The translations under genes were made by a program, and so were the position numbers. Below are positions 27,792 through 36,100 of a stretch of 47,526 nucleotides of DNA, one piece after another. The stretch comes from Bacillus cereus (GTDB lineage: Bacteria > Bacillota > Bacilli > Bacillales > Bacillaceae_G). Numbering within the stretch: position 1 is the stretch's first letter; every line of letters begins with the position of its first letter. The DNA is taken from contig NZ_NUOT01000037.1 of the NCBI RefSeq assembly GCF_002584535.1, positions 1 to 47,526 on the forward strand, written 5' to 3'. The notes beneath the pieces were generated by a model. The model made no database searches. It was not told where the DNA came from and was given only the letters and a program-made list of their open reading frames with translations.

Positions 27792-27967
27792 TTATAGACT
27801 ACCATCGCCGAGAAACAATAAATTTGATTTTCATCGTCATTAATCGATACACCAACCTGATATTTAATATCTACAAACTGTTCATCATCCAGCTTCTTCA
27901 AAAACACATTTACGGAATCTTCTAAGTCCTTTTCATGACTTTCATCAAACACCTTAACGCGGATCAT
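27785..27967 (-). CDS. cse60: Sporulation protein Cse60
   Basis: A 60-residue acidic protein (MIRVKVFDESHEKDLEDSVN start) matching the Cse60 family in length and N-terminus. In B. subtilis cse60 was described as a sigma-E-controlled, mother-cell gene; its molecular function is unknown. RBS AGGATGGTG. It follows the 78-codon gene after a single base, so the two are co-transcribed. A sigma-E-like promoter precedes the pair. Confidence 0.75.
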   Translation of the reverse strand: MIRVKVFDESHEKDLEDSVNVFLKKLDDEQFVDIKYQVGVSINDDENQIYCFSAMVVYKT

Positions 27968-27968
27968 G

Positions 27969-28205
27969 TTAACACCATCCTAGATCACAGCTCTCCGCCG
28001 CTCGATTATTGCCACGGTGCGTATCTATGATGCGATAAAACTTACCATCTTCATATATATATCCGTCTTCTAATACATATTGCTTATCTTCAGTATAGAC
28101 ATAAAACTTACCTATCATAAATTTACTTGTATATAATTCTAAATAATTTGATTTAAATCTTGCTACTACCCTATTCGTAATATCAATTTTAATTGTGCGC
28201 CCCAC
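27969..28205 (-). CDS. Hypothetical protein, first gene of the cse60 operon
   Basis: A 78-residue protein with no signal peptide or membrane helix. It is predicted mainly beta-stranded, with many Tyr (YVYTEDKQYVLEDGYIYEDG) and a C-terminal Cys pair (ESCDLGWC). The GTG start at 28205 has a very strong RBS (AAAGGAGGGAG). I do not recognise the family. Its position one base before cse60 and behind a sigma-E-like promoter suggests a sporulation role. Confidence 0.7.
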   Translation of the reverse strand: MGRTIKIDITNRVVARFKSNYLELYTSKFMIGKFYVYTEDKQYVLEDGYIYEDGKFYRIIDTHRGNNRAAESCDLGWC

Positions 28206-28242
28206 CTTCTCTCCCTCCTTTAAAAAGAACGGATTTAGGTAT

Positions 28243-28270
28243 ATTGTATTAACGATTTTGCATTTTATGA
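28243..28270 (-). promoter_or_regulatory. Candidate sigma-E promoter of the cse60 operon
   Basis: On the minus strand: TCATAAA, 13 bases, then AATACAAT. The sigma-E consensus is about KMATATT-N13/15-CATACAHT; the -10 matches at 7 of 8. It is 38 bases before the GTG start. Confidence 0.5.
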
Positions 28271-28389
28271 TTAAAAATGAGTGGATATGCCTCTTATTTT
28301 TACGAACAATTATCTTTTACAAAAAACACCCTAAAAATCGCCACAAAACTTATTGACTCGAATGTCATTTTTATGATATTATATAAAAT

Positions 28390-28418
28390 TTGACATTTTT
28401 ATACACATGTGTTATCAT
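28390..28418 (+). promoter_or_regulatory. Sigma-A promoter of the CarD-family gene
   Basis: TTGACA (28390-28395), a 17-base spacer, then TATCAT (28413-28418). The spacer ends in a perfect 10-bp palindrome ACACATGTGT (28403-28412), a possible operator. Confidence 0.8.
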
Positions 28419-28451
28419 TAAGAGTAGTTACCACATATGGAGGTGGATGAT

Positions 28452-28931
28452 TTGTTTCAAATTGGTGATAAGATTGTTTACCCTATGCATGGAGCAGGAA
28501 TAGTCGAAGCAATTGAGGATAAAGAAGTGTTAGGACAAACACGTCAGTACTGTGTAATACACATGGTTATTAGTGATATGCAAGTGATGATTCCTGTGGA
28601 TAAAGTTAAAAGTTCAGGTATACGTTTTGTTGTTGACAAAGATACATTAAACGATGTATTAGTTGATGTTCATAATGGCGAACCTGACCACTCACTCTCA
28701 TGGAAACAAAGATACAATATAAACATGGAGAAGATGAAAAACGGGAATCTCCTAGACGGCGCTGAAGTTGTTCGTGATTTAATTCACCGCAATAAAGAAA
28801 GAGCGTTAAATGCAAGTGAGAAGCAAATGTTAGACAACGCGCGCAGAATTTTAGTTAGTGAAGTTGCACTTGTGCAAGATCTTTCAGAAAATCAAGCAAC
28901 TGATTTCCTTCAAGATACAATCAATCATTAA
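28452..28931 (+). CDS. CarD-family RNA polymerase-binding regulator
   Basis: A 159-residue CarD_CdnL_TRCF protein. The N-terminal RNA polymerase-interacting Tudor-like domain is FQIGDKIVYPMHGAGIVEAI through MIPVDK; the C-terminal helical domain includes SWKQRYNINMEKM. In other bacteria CarD/CdnL binds the beta subunit and stabilises open complexes. B. subtilis has a similar protein (YdeB). GGAGGTG lies before the TTG at 28452; an ATG five codons earlier would translate the RBS. It has its own consensus promoter and terminator. Confidence 0.88.
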   Translation: MFQIGDKIVYPMHGAGIVEAIEDKEVLGQTRQYCVIHMVISDMQVMIPVDKVKSSGIRFVVDKDTLNDVLVDVHNGEPDHSLSWKQRYNINMEKMKNGNLLDGAEVVRDLIHRNKERALNASEKQMLDNARRILVSEVALVQDLSENQATDFLQDTINH

Positions 28932-28943
28932 TATACAAATTTA

Positions 28944-28969
28944 AAATAGCATTCGGCTATTTTTTTTTG
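28944..28969 (+). terminator. Terminator of the CarD-family gene
   Basis: Stem AAATAGC / GCTATTT (28944-28950 with 28956-28962), then T residues to 28969. Confidence 0.85.
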
Positions 28970-28979
28970 CCTAAACAAG

Positions 28980-29009
28980 AAAAAGATGTCTACTTACAGA
29001 CATCTTTTT
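28980..29009 (-). terminator. Terminator of narK
   Basis: Perfect 12-bp stem AAAAAGATGTCT / AGACATCTTTTT (28980-28991 with 28998-29009), six bases after the narK stop; usable in both directions. Confidence 0.88.
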
Positions 29010-29015
29010 CTTGTA

Positions 29016-30185
29016 TTATTTACCATTTAACATCACTAACAACTTCTCTTGACTGTACATCCACACTGTAATAATTAAACATGCAAGCGCCACTTCTGAC
29101 AGTGCCATAAATCCAATTGCATAATGACCTGTTAGTTGGAATAGTAACGTTAATATTAATGGCGGGAAAAATCCTCCTAACCCCCCTAAAGCTGCGACAA
29201 GTCCATTTACAACCCCTGCTTGCTCAGAAAAGTACATTGGTACTAGTTTGAAGATTGTTCCATTTCCAATTCCAGCGCAGAATGCGACTAGTAAGCAACC
29301 AAATGTATATACGTTCATACTTGGCATAAACGATAAAATAATTCCAGATAATGTGAGACCAATAAATACGAAGATTAAAATTTTAAATGGATTAAATTTA
29401 TCACCGAGCCAACCACCAATTGGGCGCATAATCGTTGCCAATACGATGAATCCAGCTGTCCGCATACCTGCATCTACTTTTTCAAGTCCGAAATGAGATA
29501 CTAGGAAATTTGGTAAGTATACTGTAAATGCAACGAATGAGCCAAAAGTTAAGAAATAGAAAATACATAAGAACCAAAGTTTTTCATTTTTGTATACACC
29601 TTTTAACTGTTCCATTAATGGTGTGTTCACTTTTCTCTCATTACGATCACCTAGTAAAAAATTCAGAAGTGCGAAAATAGCAAGTAAGATTAAAAAGGAT
29701 TGGACAGTTGCTCTCCATCCAAATGAAGTCGCAATAACAGGTGCTAAGAAAGATGTAACTGCTGTCCCTGCATTTCCTACACCGTAAATACCATTTACAA
29801 AACCGTGACGCTCTTTTGGATAATACTTCGGTAAGGACGTTACCCCTACAGAGAATACAGCTCCGCCAATCCCTGCAAATAAACCGCCAATAATTAAATC
29901 CATCATCGAATTCGCAATACTAATATAAAAGACAGGGAATAGTAAAATAATAAAGCTTATAAGGAATAATTTTCTCGCTCCGTAACGATTGGTCCAATAA
30001 CCAATTGGTATTCGAAGCACCGATCCTAAAATAACGGGTACTGCTGTAACAAGGGAAATTTGTCCTGCTGTTAACGCAATGTCTGCTTTAATAAATGGCA
30101 TTAGCGAAGATAAAATCACCCATACCATAAAGCCAATAATAAGATTAGAAGTTTGTAAACCTAACTGAAAATTCGGACTTTTCAT
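29016..30185 (-). CDS. narK: Nitrate/nitrite transporter NarK
   Basis: A 389-residue MFS protein of the nitrate/nitrite porter family with about 12 membrane segments. Family signatures are IGYWTNRYGARKLF (motif A region), GLFAGIGGAVFSVG and the NNP motif FCAGIGNGTIFKLVPMYF. It imports nitrate and/or exports nitrite in support of nitrate respiration. RBS TAGGAGG. It follows moaD by 91 bases that hold a strong hairpin. Location next to molybdenum cofactor genes, fnr and narGHJI fits the role. Confidence 0.9.
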   Translation of the reverse strand: MKSPNFQLGLQTSNLIIGFMVWVILSSLMPFIKADIALTAGQISLVTAVPVILGSVLRIPIGYWTNRYGARKLFLISFIILLFPVFYISIANSMMDLIIGGLFAGIGGAVFSVGVTSLPKYYPKERHGFVNGIYGVGNAGTAVTSFLAPVIATSFGWRATVQSFLILLAIFALLNFLLGDRNERKVNTPLMEQLKGVYKNEKLWFLCIFYFLTFGSFVAFTVYLPNFLVSHFGLEKVDAGMRTAGFIVLATIMRPIGGWLGDKFNPFKILIFVFIGLTLSGIILSFMPSMNVYTFGCLLVAFCAGIGNGTIFKLVPMYFSEQAGVVNGLVAALGGLGGFFPPLILTLLFQLTGHYAIGFMALSEVALACLIITVWMYSQEKLLVMLNGK

Positions 30186-30236
30186 CCTTTCCGCCTCCTA
30201 TATTGTTCAATATTTCACAATATGTGTTAATTCCCT

Positions 30237-30270
30237 CCAGTCTAATCACGTACTTCCGTGATTAGACTGG
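30237..30270. other. Strong hairpin between moaD and narK
   Basis: Perfect 14-bp stem CCAGTCTAATCACG / CGTGATTAGACTGG with a six-base loop. On the minus strand the T run lies before, not after, the stem, so it is not a standard terminator for moaD. It may be an RNA stability or processing element. Confidence 0.6.
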
Positions 30271-30276
30271 AAAAAA

Positions 30277-30510
30277 TCAACCACCGCTCACTGGCGGAAT
30301 CAATGCGACAACATCACCAGATTGTATTTTGTCATCTTCATTTGCATATTCCTCATTGATAGCAACCATAATTTGCTCTGAAACTGCGATATGATGTTCT
30401 TTTGCAATCATATCCTTTAATTCTGCAACGGTAATATTTTCACAGTCCATTTTTAGCTCGTTTGTTCCGGCTTCTTCTTGTAAATGCGCAAATAATAATA
30501 CTTGAATCAT
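30277..30510 (-). CDS. moaD: Molybdopterin synthase small subunit MoaD
   Basis: A 77-residue ubiquitin-like sulfur carrier ending in the required Gly-Gly (PPVSGG). The C-terminal glycine is adenylated by MoeB and then thiocarboxylated, so that MoaD can donate sulfur to precursor Z inside MoaE. It overlaps the moaE stop by four bases, giving coupled synthesis of the two subunits. Confidence 0.93.
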   Translation of the reverse strand: MIQVLLFAHLQEEAGTNELKMDCENITVAELKDMIAKEHHIAVSEQIMVAINEEYANEDDKIQSGDVVALIPPVSGG

Positions 30511-30977
30511 TTTCTCATCTCCTTTCCAGGTTCTCCATTTGGATAAGGCGTTTTTTCTAATTGATCACCAATCCATGAATCGCCATCTTCCCAAAACTCT
30601 TTTTTCCAAATCGGAACAATTTGTTTAATGCGTTCCATGATGTATTCATTCGCTTCATACGCAGCTTTCCGGTGCGGTGTTGATACAGCAACAACAACGG
30701 CGATATCCGAAATTTGAAGTGTGCCGATGCGATGTGTAACCGCAACGTGTGTCCCAAGCCACTTCTCTTTCACTTCATCTCCAATTTTTGCAAGCATTTT
30801 TTCAGCCATTGTCTTATAGGCTGCGTACTCTAAATATAACGTACGGCGCCCTTTCGTAAATTCTCTTACAGTACCGGTGAAAGTTGTCACAGCACCACAT
30901 TCACGGCGAATGACTTTATTTGTAACCTCTTCAATTGAAATTGGTGTATCTACTACTTCATAATACCTATGTGTCAT
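30507..30977 (-). CDS. moaE: Molybdopterin synthase catalytic subunit MoaE
   Basis: A 156-residue protein with family features GAVTTFTGTVREF, LEYAAYKTMAEK, THRIGTLQI, STPHRKAAYEA and the conserved Lys in PIWKKEFWEDG. It converts precursor Z to molybdopterin with sulfur from MoaD. AAGGGG precedes the ATG at 30977; an upstream 10-codon extension has no RBS. It overlaps mobB by four bases. Confidence 0.93.
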   Translation of the reverse strand: MTHRYYEVVDTPISIEEVTNKVIRRECGAVTTFTGTVREFTKGRRTLYLEYAAYKTMAEKMLAKIGDEVKEKWLGTHVAVTHRIGTLQISDIAVVVAVSTPHRKAAYEANEYIMERIKQIVPIWKKEFWEDGDSWIGDQLEKTPYPNGEPGKEMRK

Positions 30978-31495
30978 CTTGCACCCCTTACTGTTTGTAC
31001 GAGCCATTTCATATAAGTTTCTTCCTCTGTTATATGGAAAGTTTTATATGTTTCTCGTAAACCTTCTATGGCGTCATTCCAGGTGATAACCGCCATCACA
31101 TTTTCTACTTGATTTAATAAAGAAATATCCTCAATTGAACGAAGCAAAACTACCTTTGGATAATTTTCTGTTTTATATCCTTCAATTAAAATAAGATCTA
31201 TTTCAAAAAACTCATATAATCGAATGATTTCCTGCAAAGACCACTTATCCCGAAGAGAAGAAAGTGATAGTAATCCAGCTCCTTCTACACTGCTAACAAT
31301 CGCACCCGCTTGCCTATGACGTTCACTATCCTTTTGCGGTACCTCAGGATAGCCCCCATGTCCGTGATGCTTAATTGTGGCAACTTTCATACCTTCATGT
31401 GAAAAAGCTTCAATCAATTTCTCAGTGAGCGTCGTTTTGCCGCTATTTTGATAGCCGACTATTTGTAAGATTGGAGCGGTTCTGCCCACGGCCAC
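30974..31495 (-). CDS. mobB: Molybdopterin-guanine dinucleotide biosynthesis protein MobB
   Basis: A 173-residue P-loop GTPase with Walker [12 protein letters not shown], switch-like KHHGHGG and LILIEGYKTENYPK. MobB assists MobA in attaching GMP to molybdopterin for bis-MGD enzymes such as NarG. The GTG start lies 37 bases inside the end of moeA, with AAGGAAGTGA before it. MobA itself is not in this window. Confidence 0.9.
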   Translation of the reverse strand: MAVGRTAPILQIVGYQNSGKTTLTEKLIEAFSHEGMKVATIKHHGHGGYPEVPQKDSERHRQAGAIVSSVEGAGLLSLSSLRDKWSLQEIIRLYEFFEIDLILIEGYKTENYPKVVLLRSIEDISLLNQVENVMAVITWNDAIEGLRETYKTFHITEEETYMKWLVQTVRGAR

Positions 31496-32748
31496 TCACT
31501 TCCTTGGCTTGATTCTAGTAATAACACTGAAACTATCATTCCAGCTTCAAATCCTCTTGTTCCTCCTGGTAGTACAATTAAAGCGTTGCTTTCCGCAAGA
31601 GAAGAAATTGCGCTTGATTTGTCGAGTCCTACTGGCATAGCTTGTAGCTGGCCATTCATAAACTCTGCCTTTCCCCTTACAAATCGTGTAAACGGATTTG
31701 CCTTTGGAAAATCTTTCTGTAATACGGCATCTGTACGATATGCATGTGGTTCTTTCGCATGAAGGAATGTTTGCATAACCGGATGAACAAGTAATTCAAA
31801 TCCGACATAACAAGCGGCCGGGTTACCGGATAACCCAAACAACAGCTTCCCAGTTACTTCAGCTACAGTCGTTACACTCCCTGGTCGCATCGCAATTTTA
31901 TTAAAAAGAACATTGGCATTTAATTTTTCATAAATCTCAGGCAAGTAATCATAATCACCTACCGAAACACCGCCCGTTGTAATCAATATATCCACTTCAT
32001 CCAGTGCCGCTTTTACAGCTTCATAGCAAACCTCTAAATCGTCAGCAAGTTGCCCATAATATTTGACTTTCCCGCCGGCTTTAGTGATTTGAGCTGCAAT
32101 CATATAAGAATTACTATTTCTAATTTTTCCTGGCTGAAGTGGTTCATGTACTTCTAACAATTCACTTCCAGTTGTTATAATCCCAACTACAGGCTGTTTT
32201 ATCACGTTTACTGAACTATAGCCAAATGTAGCTAAAAGCGCCGCTACACCAGGGTTAATCTTCGTGCCTTTTTTCACAAGTATTTGATTTTGTTTTACAT
32301 CTTCACCTTTAAATGAAACATTATCACCAGCTTGAAAAGAACGTTTTAACTTCATATATGTTTTTCCGTTTCTTTCAAATCCTTCTGTCAGCTCCAACAT
32401 AACAACTGCGTCGCAATCTTTTGGAATCGCTGCCCCGGTCATAATCCGAACTGCCTCGAAGCTCTTTACTTCATCTGTAAAAACAGAACCAGCTCCGATT
32501 TCTCCTATCACTTCAAACTCAATCGAATGATTTTGACTCGCCTCTTTCGTATCTTTTGCTCGAATCGCAAATCCGTCATAGGGAGAACGATCAAAATGAG
32601 GGACATCATGATCTGCTACAACATCTTCTCCAAGAATTTTCCCGTAGCTTTCGGTAATAGAAACTTTTTCTGTTTCACCTTGCTCAGCATACCTCATCAC
32701 CCTCGCTACTGCTTCAGCAACTGGAATTGGTACTCGTTTTTCTAACAT
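31459..32748 (-). CDS. moeA: Molybdopterin molybdenumtransferase MoeA
   Basis: A 429-residue protein that inserts molybdate into adenylylated molybdopterin. Family motifs are [51 protein letters not shown] and [16 protein letters not shown]. The ATG at 32748 has GGGGTGA before it; a 19-codon upstream extension lacks one. It is the first gene of moeA-mobB-moaE-moaD(-narK) and divergent from moaC. Confidence 0.93.
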   Translation of the reverse strand: MLEKRVPIPVAEAVARVMRYAEQGETEKVSITESYGKILGEDVVADHDVPHFDRSPYDGFAIRAKDTKEASQNHSIEFEVIGEIGAGSVFTDEVKSFEAVRIMTGAAIPKDCDAVVMLELTEGFERNGKTYMKLKRSFQAGDNVSFKGEDVKQNQILVKKGTKINPGVAALLATFGYSSVNVIKQPVVGIITTGSELLEVHEPLQPGKIRNSNSYMIAAQITKAGGKVKYYGQLADDLEVCYEAVKAALDEVDILITTGGVSVGDYDYLPEIYEKLNANVLFNKIAMRPGSVTTVAEVTGKLLFGLSGNPAACYVGFELLVHPVMQTFLHAKEPHAYRTDAVLQKDFPKANPFTRFVRGKAEFMNGQLQAMPVGLDKSSAISSLAESNALIVLPGGTRGFEAGMIVSVLLLESSQGSEWPWAEPLQSYK

Positions 32749-32843
32749 TGTTTTCACCCCATATTTGCAAAATATCACATCTTGATTACACTTTATATTG
32801 TACAATGCTAATCATAATAGCAATTACTTCAAGGAGGAATCCC

Positions 32844-33335
32844 ATGTCTTCATTCACTCACTTTAATGACCAAGGCCGTGCAAAAATGGTCGATATTAGC
32901 GATAAAAAAGTAACAGTGCGAACAGCAATTGCTCGTTCTAGCATCTTAGTTACAAAAGAAATTTATGATAAAATCTCCCGTAATGAAATTGGTAAAGGCG
33001 ATGTATTAGCCGTCGCACAAATTGCTGGTATTATGGCTGCAAAACGCACTTCTGATATTATTCCGATGTGCCACCCTTTACTTCTAAAAGGAGTAGATGT
33101 CTCCTTCGACTGGGAAACAGCGAAAGAACAATATCGTCTGCTTATTGAAGTAAAGGTCAAAACAGAAGGTAGTACTGGCGTTGAAATGGAAGCTTTAACA
33201 GCAGCTTCTGCGACCGCTCTTACTGTGTATGATATGTGTAAAGCTGTTGATAAAGGTATGATTATCGGCGAGACATATTTACTTGAAAAAACAGGCGGGA
33301 AGAGTGGAGACTACGCGAGAAATCCACATTCCTAA
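32844..33335 (+). CDS. moaC: Cyclic pyranopterin monophosphate synthase MoaC
   Basis: A 163-residue protein, the normal MoaC length. Motifs visible are [42 protein letters not shown] and [11 protein letters not shown]. With MoaA it converts GTP to cyclic pyranopterin monophosphate, the first cofactor intermediate. The ATG at 32844 follows AAGGAGG; the upstream frame is open but unsupported. Divergent from moeA, convergent with moeB. Confidence 0.94.
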   Translation: MSSFTHFNDQGRAKMVDISDKKVTVRTAIARSSILVTKEIYDKISRNEIGKGDVLAVAQIAGIMAAKRTSDIIPMCHPLLLKGVDVSFDWETAKEQYRLLIEVKVKTEGSTGVEMEALTAASATALTVYDMCKAVDKGMIIGETYLLEKTGGKSGDYARNPHS

Positions 33336-33341
33336 TCCTTT

Positions 33342-33367
33342 GAACCTAAAGGTTTTCCTTTAGGTTC
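33342..33367. terminator. Hairpin between moaC and moeB
   Basis: Perfect 11-bp stem GAACCTAAAGG / CCTTTAGGTTC with a TTTT loop, between the two convergent stops. No strong T tract, so its efficiency is uncertain. Confidence 0.6.
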
Positions 33368-34379
33368 ATCCTATATATCTTGCATATAATCCCTTCGCCA
33401 CCGTCGTATCATTCGTTCCGTGAATAAACGCTCTACCATCTGTAAATAGCACAAAACGATATTCATCAATCAGAAACGATAATAAGTACGGTGTCATTTG
33501 TACATCCACACTTTTTTGTAAGCGCTTTTTAATTTCTTCTAGGTTAAGAATTTGTGGCACTCCCGGACGGATTTGCACCGTATTTCGTCCACATAATACT
33601 TCGGTTTTCATTTGCGATTCAAACGCTATACTTGGATACGTGCGCAGTTTTCCACAAGATAAACACGTATCTTTTTTCTGTCTATTTACTTTAAACGCCA
33701 TATACTGATTGTTCCAAAGATCAAATGACAGCATCGTTTCACGAAGCGCCCCAAAATCTTCTACCAATATTTTAAGTGCCTCTGTCACTTGATGACTGGA
33801 AACTATTTGTACAGCTGGCTGTATAATTCCAGCCGTATCACATGTCACGCCGCTTGATGGATGCTCCATCAAACAACGGAAACACGGTGTTTTCCCCGGA
33901 ATAATTGTATATGTGACGCCGTAGCTTCCAACGCATCCTCCGTATATCCAAGGAATATTGTATTTTTGTGAAATATCATTAATGAGAAGACGTGTTTCAA
34001 AATTATCAGTCGCGTCTAATATTAAATCTACATTCTGAATGAGCTCTTTCATTTCTTGCACCGCTACATCCGTTACAACCGGTACGATTTCTACTTCAGA
34101 ATTAATCTGCCTTAAACGTTCAGCCGCTGCAACTGCTTTTGGCTTATACTCTTTTGCATCTGCTTCTGTATATAACTGTTGCCTTTGTAAGTTGCTCCAC
34201 TCAACATAATCGCGGTCTGCAATCGTCAGTTTTCCAATTCCCGCCCTCACAATCGCCTCTGCATTTGCTGCTCCTAGTGCACCGGCACCAATAATGAGTA
34301 CATGCTTTTCTCTTATTTTCCTTTGTCCTGTCCCGCCAATTCCCGAGAACAATATTTGTCTTGAATAACGCTCCTGCAC
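33366..34379 (-). CDS. moeB: MoaD-adenylating enzyme MoeB (ThiF family)
   Basis: A 337-residue E1-like enzyme. The nucleotide site is LIIGAGALGAANAEA, followed by LDATDNFETR. The zinc site is formed by two CxxC pairs (CFRCL and CLSCG). It activates the C-terminal glycine of MoaD as acyl-adenylate. The GTG at 34379 has AAAGGGGGA upstream; a 27-codon extension overlaps the end of moaA and has no RBS. It lies 16 bases after moaA and is probably co-transcribed. ThiS adenylation (ThiF role) cannot be excluded from sequence alone. Confidence 0.88.
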   Translation of the reverse strand: MQERYSRQILFSGIGGTGQRKIREKHVLIIGAGALGAANAEAIVRAGIGKLTIADRDYVEWSNLQRQQLYTEADAKEYKPKAVAAAERLRQINSEVEIVPVVTDVAVQEMKELIQNVDLILDATDNFETRLLINDISQKYNIPWIYGGCVGSYGVTYTIIPGKTPCFRCLMEHPSSGVTCDTAGIIQPAVQIVSSHQVTEALKILVEDFGALRETMLSFDLWNNQYMAFKVNRQKKDTCLSCGKLRTYPSIAFESQMKTEVLCGRNTVQIRPGVPQILNLEEIKKRLQKSVDVQMTPYLLSFLIDEYRFVLFTDGRAFIHGTNDTTVAKGLYARYIG

Positions 34380-34395
34380 GCTGCATCCCCCTTTC

Positions 34396-35409
34396 TTATC
34401 CTCCGATATAAGACATTTCAATTTTCGGACGATTATTTGCACTTTCTTCAGTCCGCTCATCAGAATACCGATCTGTCCGGTATTCCCATACAGCTTTCAC
34501 TGCCTCTAATAAATCGGAATCAGAAATTCCTGTTCGAAGGAGCGTCCGTAAATCCTTTCCTTTCGTTGCAAATAAACACGTATAAAATTTCCCCTCTGCC
34601 GAAATCCGTGCTCTTGTACAAGAAGAACAGAAAGATTCAGAAACTGAGGTAATGAATCCAACTTCCGCATCACTTCCGGCATAACGATAGCGCTTCGCAA
34701 CCTCTCCAAAATAATGAGGTTCTGCAGGTTCAATCGGATATACCTTGCTAATCTTTTCAATCAATTCTTGTTTCGTAATGACCTGTTCAAAATTCCATCC
34801 GTTCGTACTGCCAACGTCCATAAACTCGATAAAGCGAAGCGGAATTCCCTGCTCTTTAAAATAAGAGGCCATCGGAAGAATTTGACTATCATTCATTCCT
34901 TTTTTCACAACCATATTCACTTTCACATCAAGTCCAGCTTCTTTTGCTGCTGCAATCCCTTTTAGCACAGGTTTTGTACTAATATTCCGGCCGTTAATTT
35001 TGCGAAATACCTCGTCCTCTATCGCATCTAAACTAACATTCACTCGGTGTAATCCCGCTTCCTTTAACGCCTTTGCTTGTTTTGTTAAATGAATACCGTT
35101 TGTTGTAAGTCCAATATCCGTTAAACCTTCAAGCTTCACAAGCCGTTCAATAAGCTTTGGTAAATCTTTTCTGAGCAGCGGTTCACCGCCTGTTAATCTA
35201 ATTTTCTTTACACCTAGGTTTACAAATAATTTTGCTAATCGTTCAATCTCATCAAATGTAAGCAAAAATTCTTCTTGCAAAAATGCATAATCAGGTCCGA
35301 ATACTTCAGCTGGCATACAATATGTACACCGAAAATTACAACGATCAATGACAGAGATGCGCAAATCTTGAAGTGGACGCCCTAAAGAATCTGTAATCTT
35401 CTCGTGCAT
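34396..35409 (-). CDS. moaA: GTP 3',8-cyclase MoaA (radical SAM)
   Basis: A 337-residue radical SAM enzyme. The SAM-cluster cysteines are in [11 protein letters not shown] (CxxxCxxC), with LTGGEPLL nearby. The C-terminal cluster is in [19 protein letters not shown]. The protein ends in the Gly-Gly needed for activity. It rearranges GTP to 3',8-cyclo-GTP for MoaC. The ATG at 35409 is seven bases after GGAGG; a GTG two codons upstream is too close to it. An Fnr-type promoter lies about 110-160 bases upstream. Confidence 0.95.
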   Translation of the reverse strand: MHEKITDSLGRPLQDLRISVIDRCNFRCTYCMPAEVFGPDYAFLQEEFLLTFDEIERLAKLFVNLGVKKIRLTGGEPLLRKDLPKLIERLVKLEGLTDIGLTTNGIHLTKQAKALKEAGLHRVNVSLDAIEDEVFRKINGRNISTKPVLKGIAAAKEAGLDVKVNMVVKKGMNDSQILPMASYFKEQGIPLRFIEFMDVGSTNGWNFEQVITKQELIEKISKVYPIEPAEPHYFGEVAKRYRYAGSDAEVGFITSVSESFCSSCTRARISAEGKFYTCLFATKGKDLRTLLRTGISDSDLLEAVKAVWEYRTDRYSDERTEESANNRPKIEMSYIGG

Positions 35410-35527
35410 CGTCACCCCTCCTTTTCTGCTAAATTCTATCTGTCTTCATTCTATTATAATATATTTTTAAACTGCGATGTTTTTGCTTAAGCTCTTTATT
35501 CATTTTCTATGTTTTTTAGTTGCCTCC

Positions 35528-35570
35528 ATCATAGAAAAGAAGAAGAAGGTACGTTGTGATATTTCTCACA
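35528..35570 (-). promoter_or_regulatory. Fnr-activated promoter of moaA-moeB
   Basis: A perfect Fnr/CRP-type box TGTGA-TATTTC-TCACA lies at 35555-35570. On the minus strand TATGAT (35533-35528) forms a -10 hexamer. Taking this as -12 to -7 puts +1 at 35521 and the box centre (35562.5) exactly at -41.5, the class II activator position. The leader to moaA would be about 112 bases. Confidence 0.78.
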
Positions 35571-35581
35571 TCGCCTTCTTC
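35535..35581 (-). terminator. Terminator of the HxlR gene, overlapping the Fnr box
   Basis: Stem GAAGAAGG / CCTTCTTC (35542-35549 with 35574-35581), with the palindromic Fnr box as the inner stem, followed on the minus strand by TTCTTTTCT. It lies 53 bases after the regulator's stop. Confidence 0.6.
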
Positions 35582-35634
35582 ATTCAAAAATTCTTCACAA
35601 ATTCGTTCAAATTTTATTCACATTTCAGATACAA

Positions 35635-35961
35635 CTACTTTATTTGTGTACGATATTCTTCTCCCCACTCACGCATAAGAGTAATAATTGGTGTAAGAGA
35701 TTTTCCGAATTTCGTTAAAGAATACTCCACTTTTGGTGGAACTTCTTTATATACCTCACGGTGAATGACACCTGCAGCCTCGAGCTCTCTAAGCTGCCTT
35801 GTTAACATGCGTTGTGTAATACCAGGCATCAATCTTAAAAATTGATTAAAGCGTATCTCTTCAGCATTCATCAAATGAAACAAAATAACACCTTTCCATT
35901 TTCCACCGATTACATCAAGCGTTACTTCTACTGAACAACGATTTATATGTTTCTGTTCCAT
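35635..35961 (-). CDS. HxlR/DUF24-family redox-type regulator
   Basis: A 108-residue winged-helix protein. The N-terminal Cys is in NRCSVEVTLDVIGGKWKGVI, followed by the family core RFNQFLRLMPGITQRMLTRQLRELE and the wing PPKVEYSLT. Bacillus relatives with this single N-terminal Cys (YodB, CatR, HypR) sense electrophiles or disulfide stress through it. GGAGAG precedes the ATG at 35961; an ATG five codons upstream lies before that RBS. Divergent from a nitroreductase gene, as expected for a regulator and its target. Confidence 0.87.
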   Translation of the reverse strand: MEQKHINRCSVEVTLDVIGGKWKGVILFHLMNAEEIRFNQFLRLMPGITQRMLTRQLRELEAAGVIHREVYKEVPPKVEYSLTKFGKSLTPIITLMREWGEEYRTQIK

Positions 35962-35976
35962 ATTTTCACTCTCCAT

Positions 35977-36078
35977 TAGTATACAAATTGATACTATATG
36001 CTAAAAATGTGCGTACTTACATCATCCATTGTACTATTGTAGAATCAATTTTGTAATCAACTTACTATAAAAAAGTAA
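35977..36078. promoter_or_regulatory. Candidate operators between the HxlR gene and the nitroreductase
   Basis: Inverted repeat TAGTAT-N8-ATACTA at 35977-35996, just before the regulator start, and a second, TTACT-N7-AGTAA at 36062-36078, before the nitroreductase RBS. DUF24 regulators bind short AT-rich dyads containing AGTA/TACT. Confidence 0.5.
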
Positions 36079-36100
36079 ATTAAAAAAGGTGGTTGTTTAA

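Noticed and set aside
30204-30219. Degenerate Fnr-like box (TGTTC-N6-TCACA) before narK
   Set aside because: Only one half-site is perfect and it lies about 19-34 bases before the start codon, too close to be an activator site at -41.5.
32764-32779. Fnr-like half-site before moeA
   Set aside because: The second half is poor, and a -41.5 start site would fall inside the gene.
32797-32806. ATTGTACAAT palindrome between moeA and moaC as an operator
   Set aside because: It is only 10 bp and AT-rich; no promoter could be placed convincingly around it.
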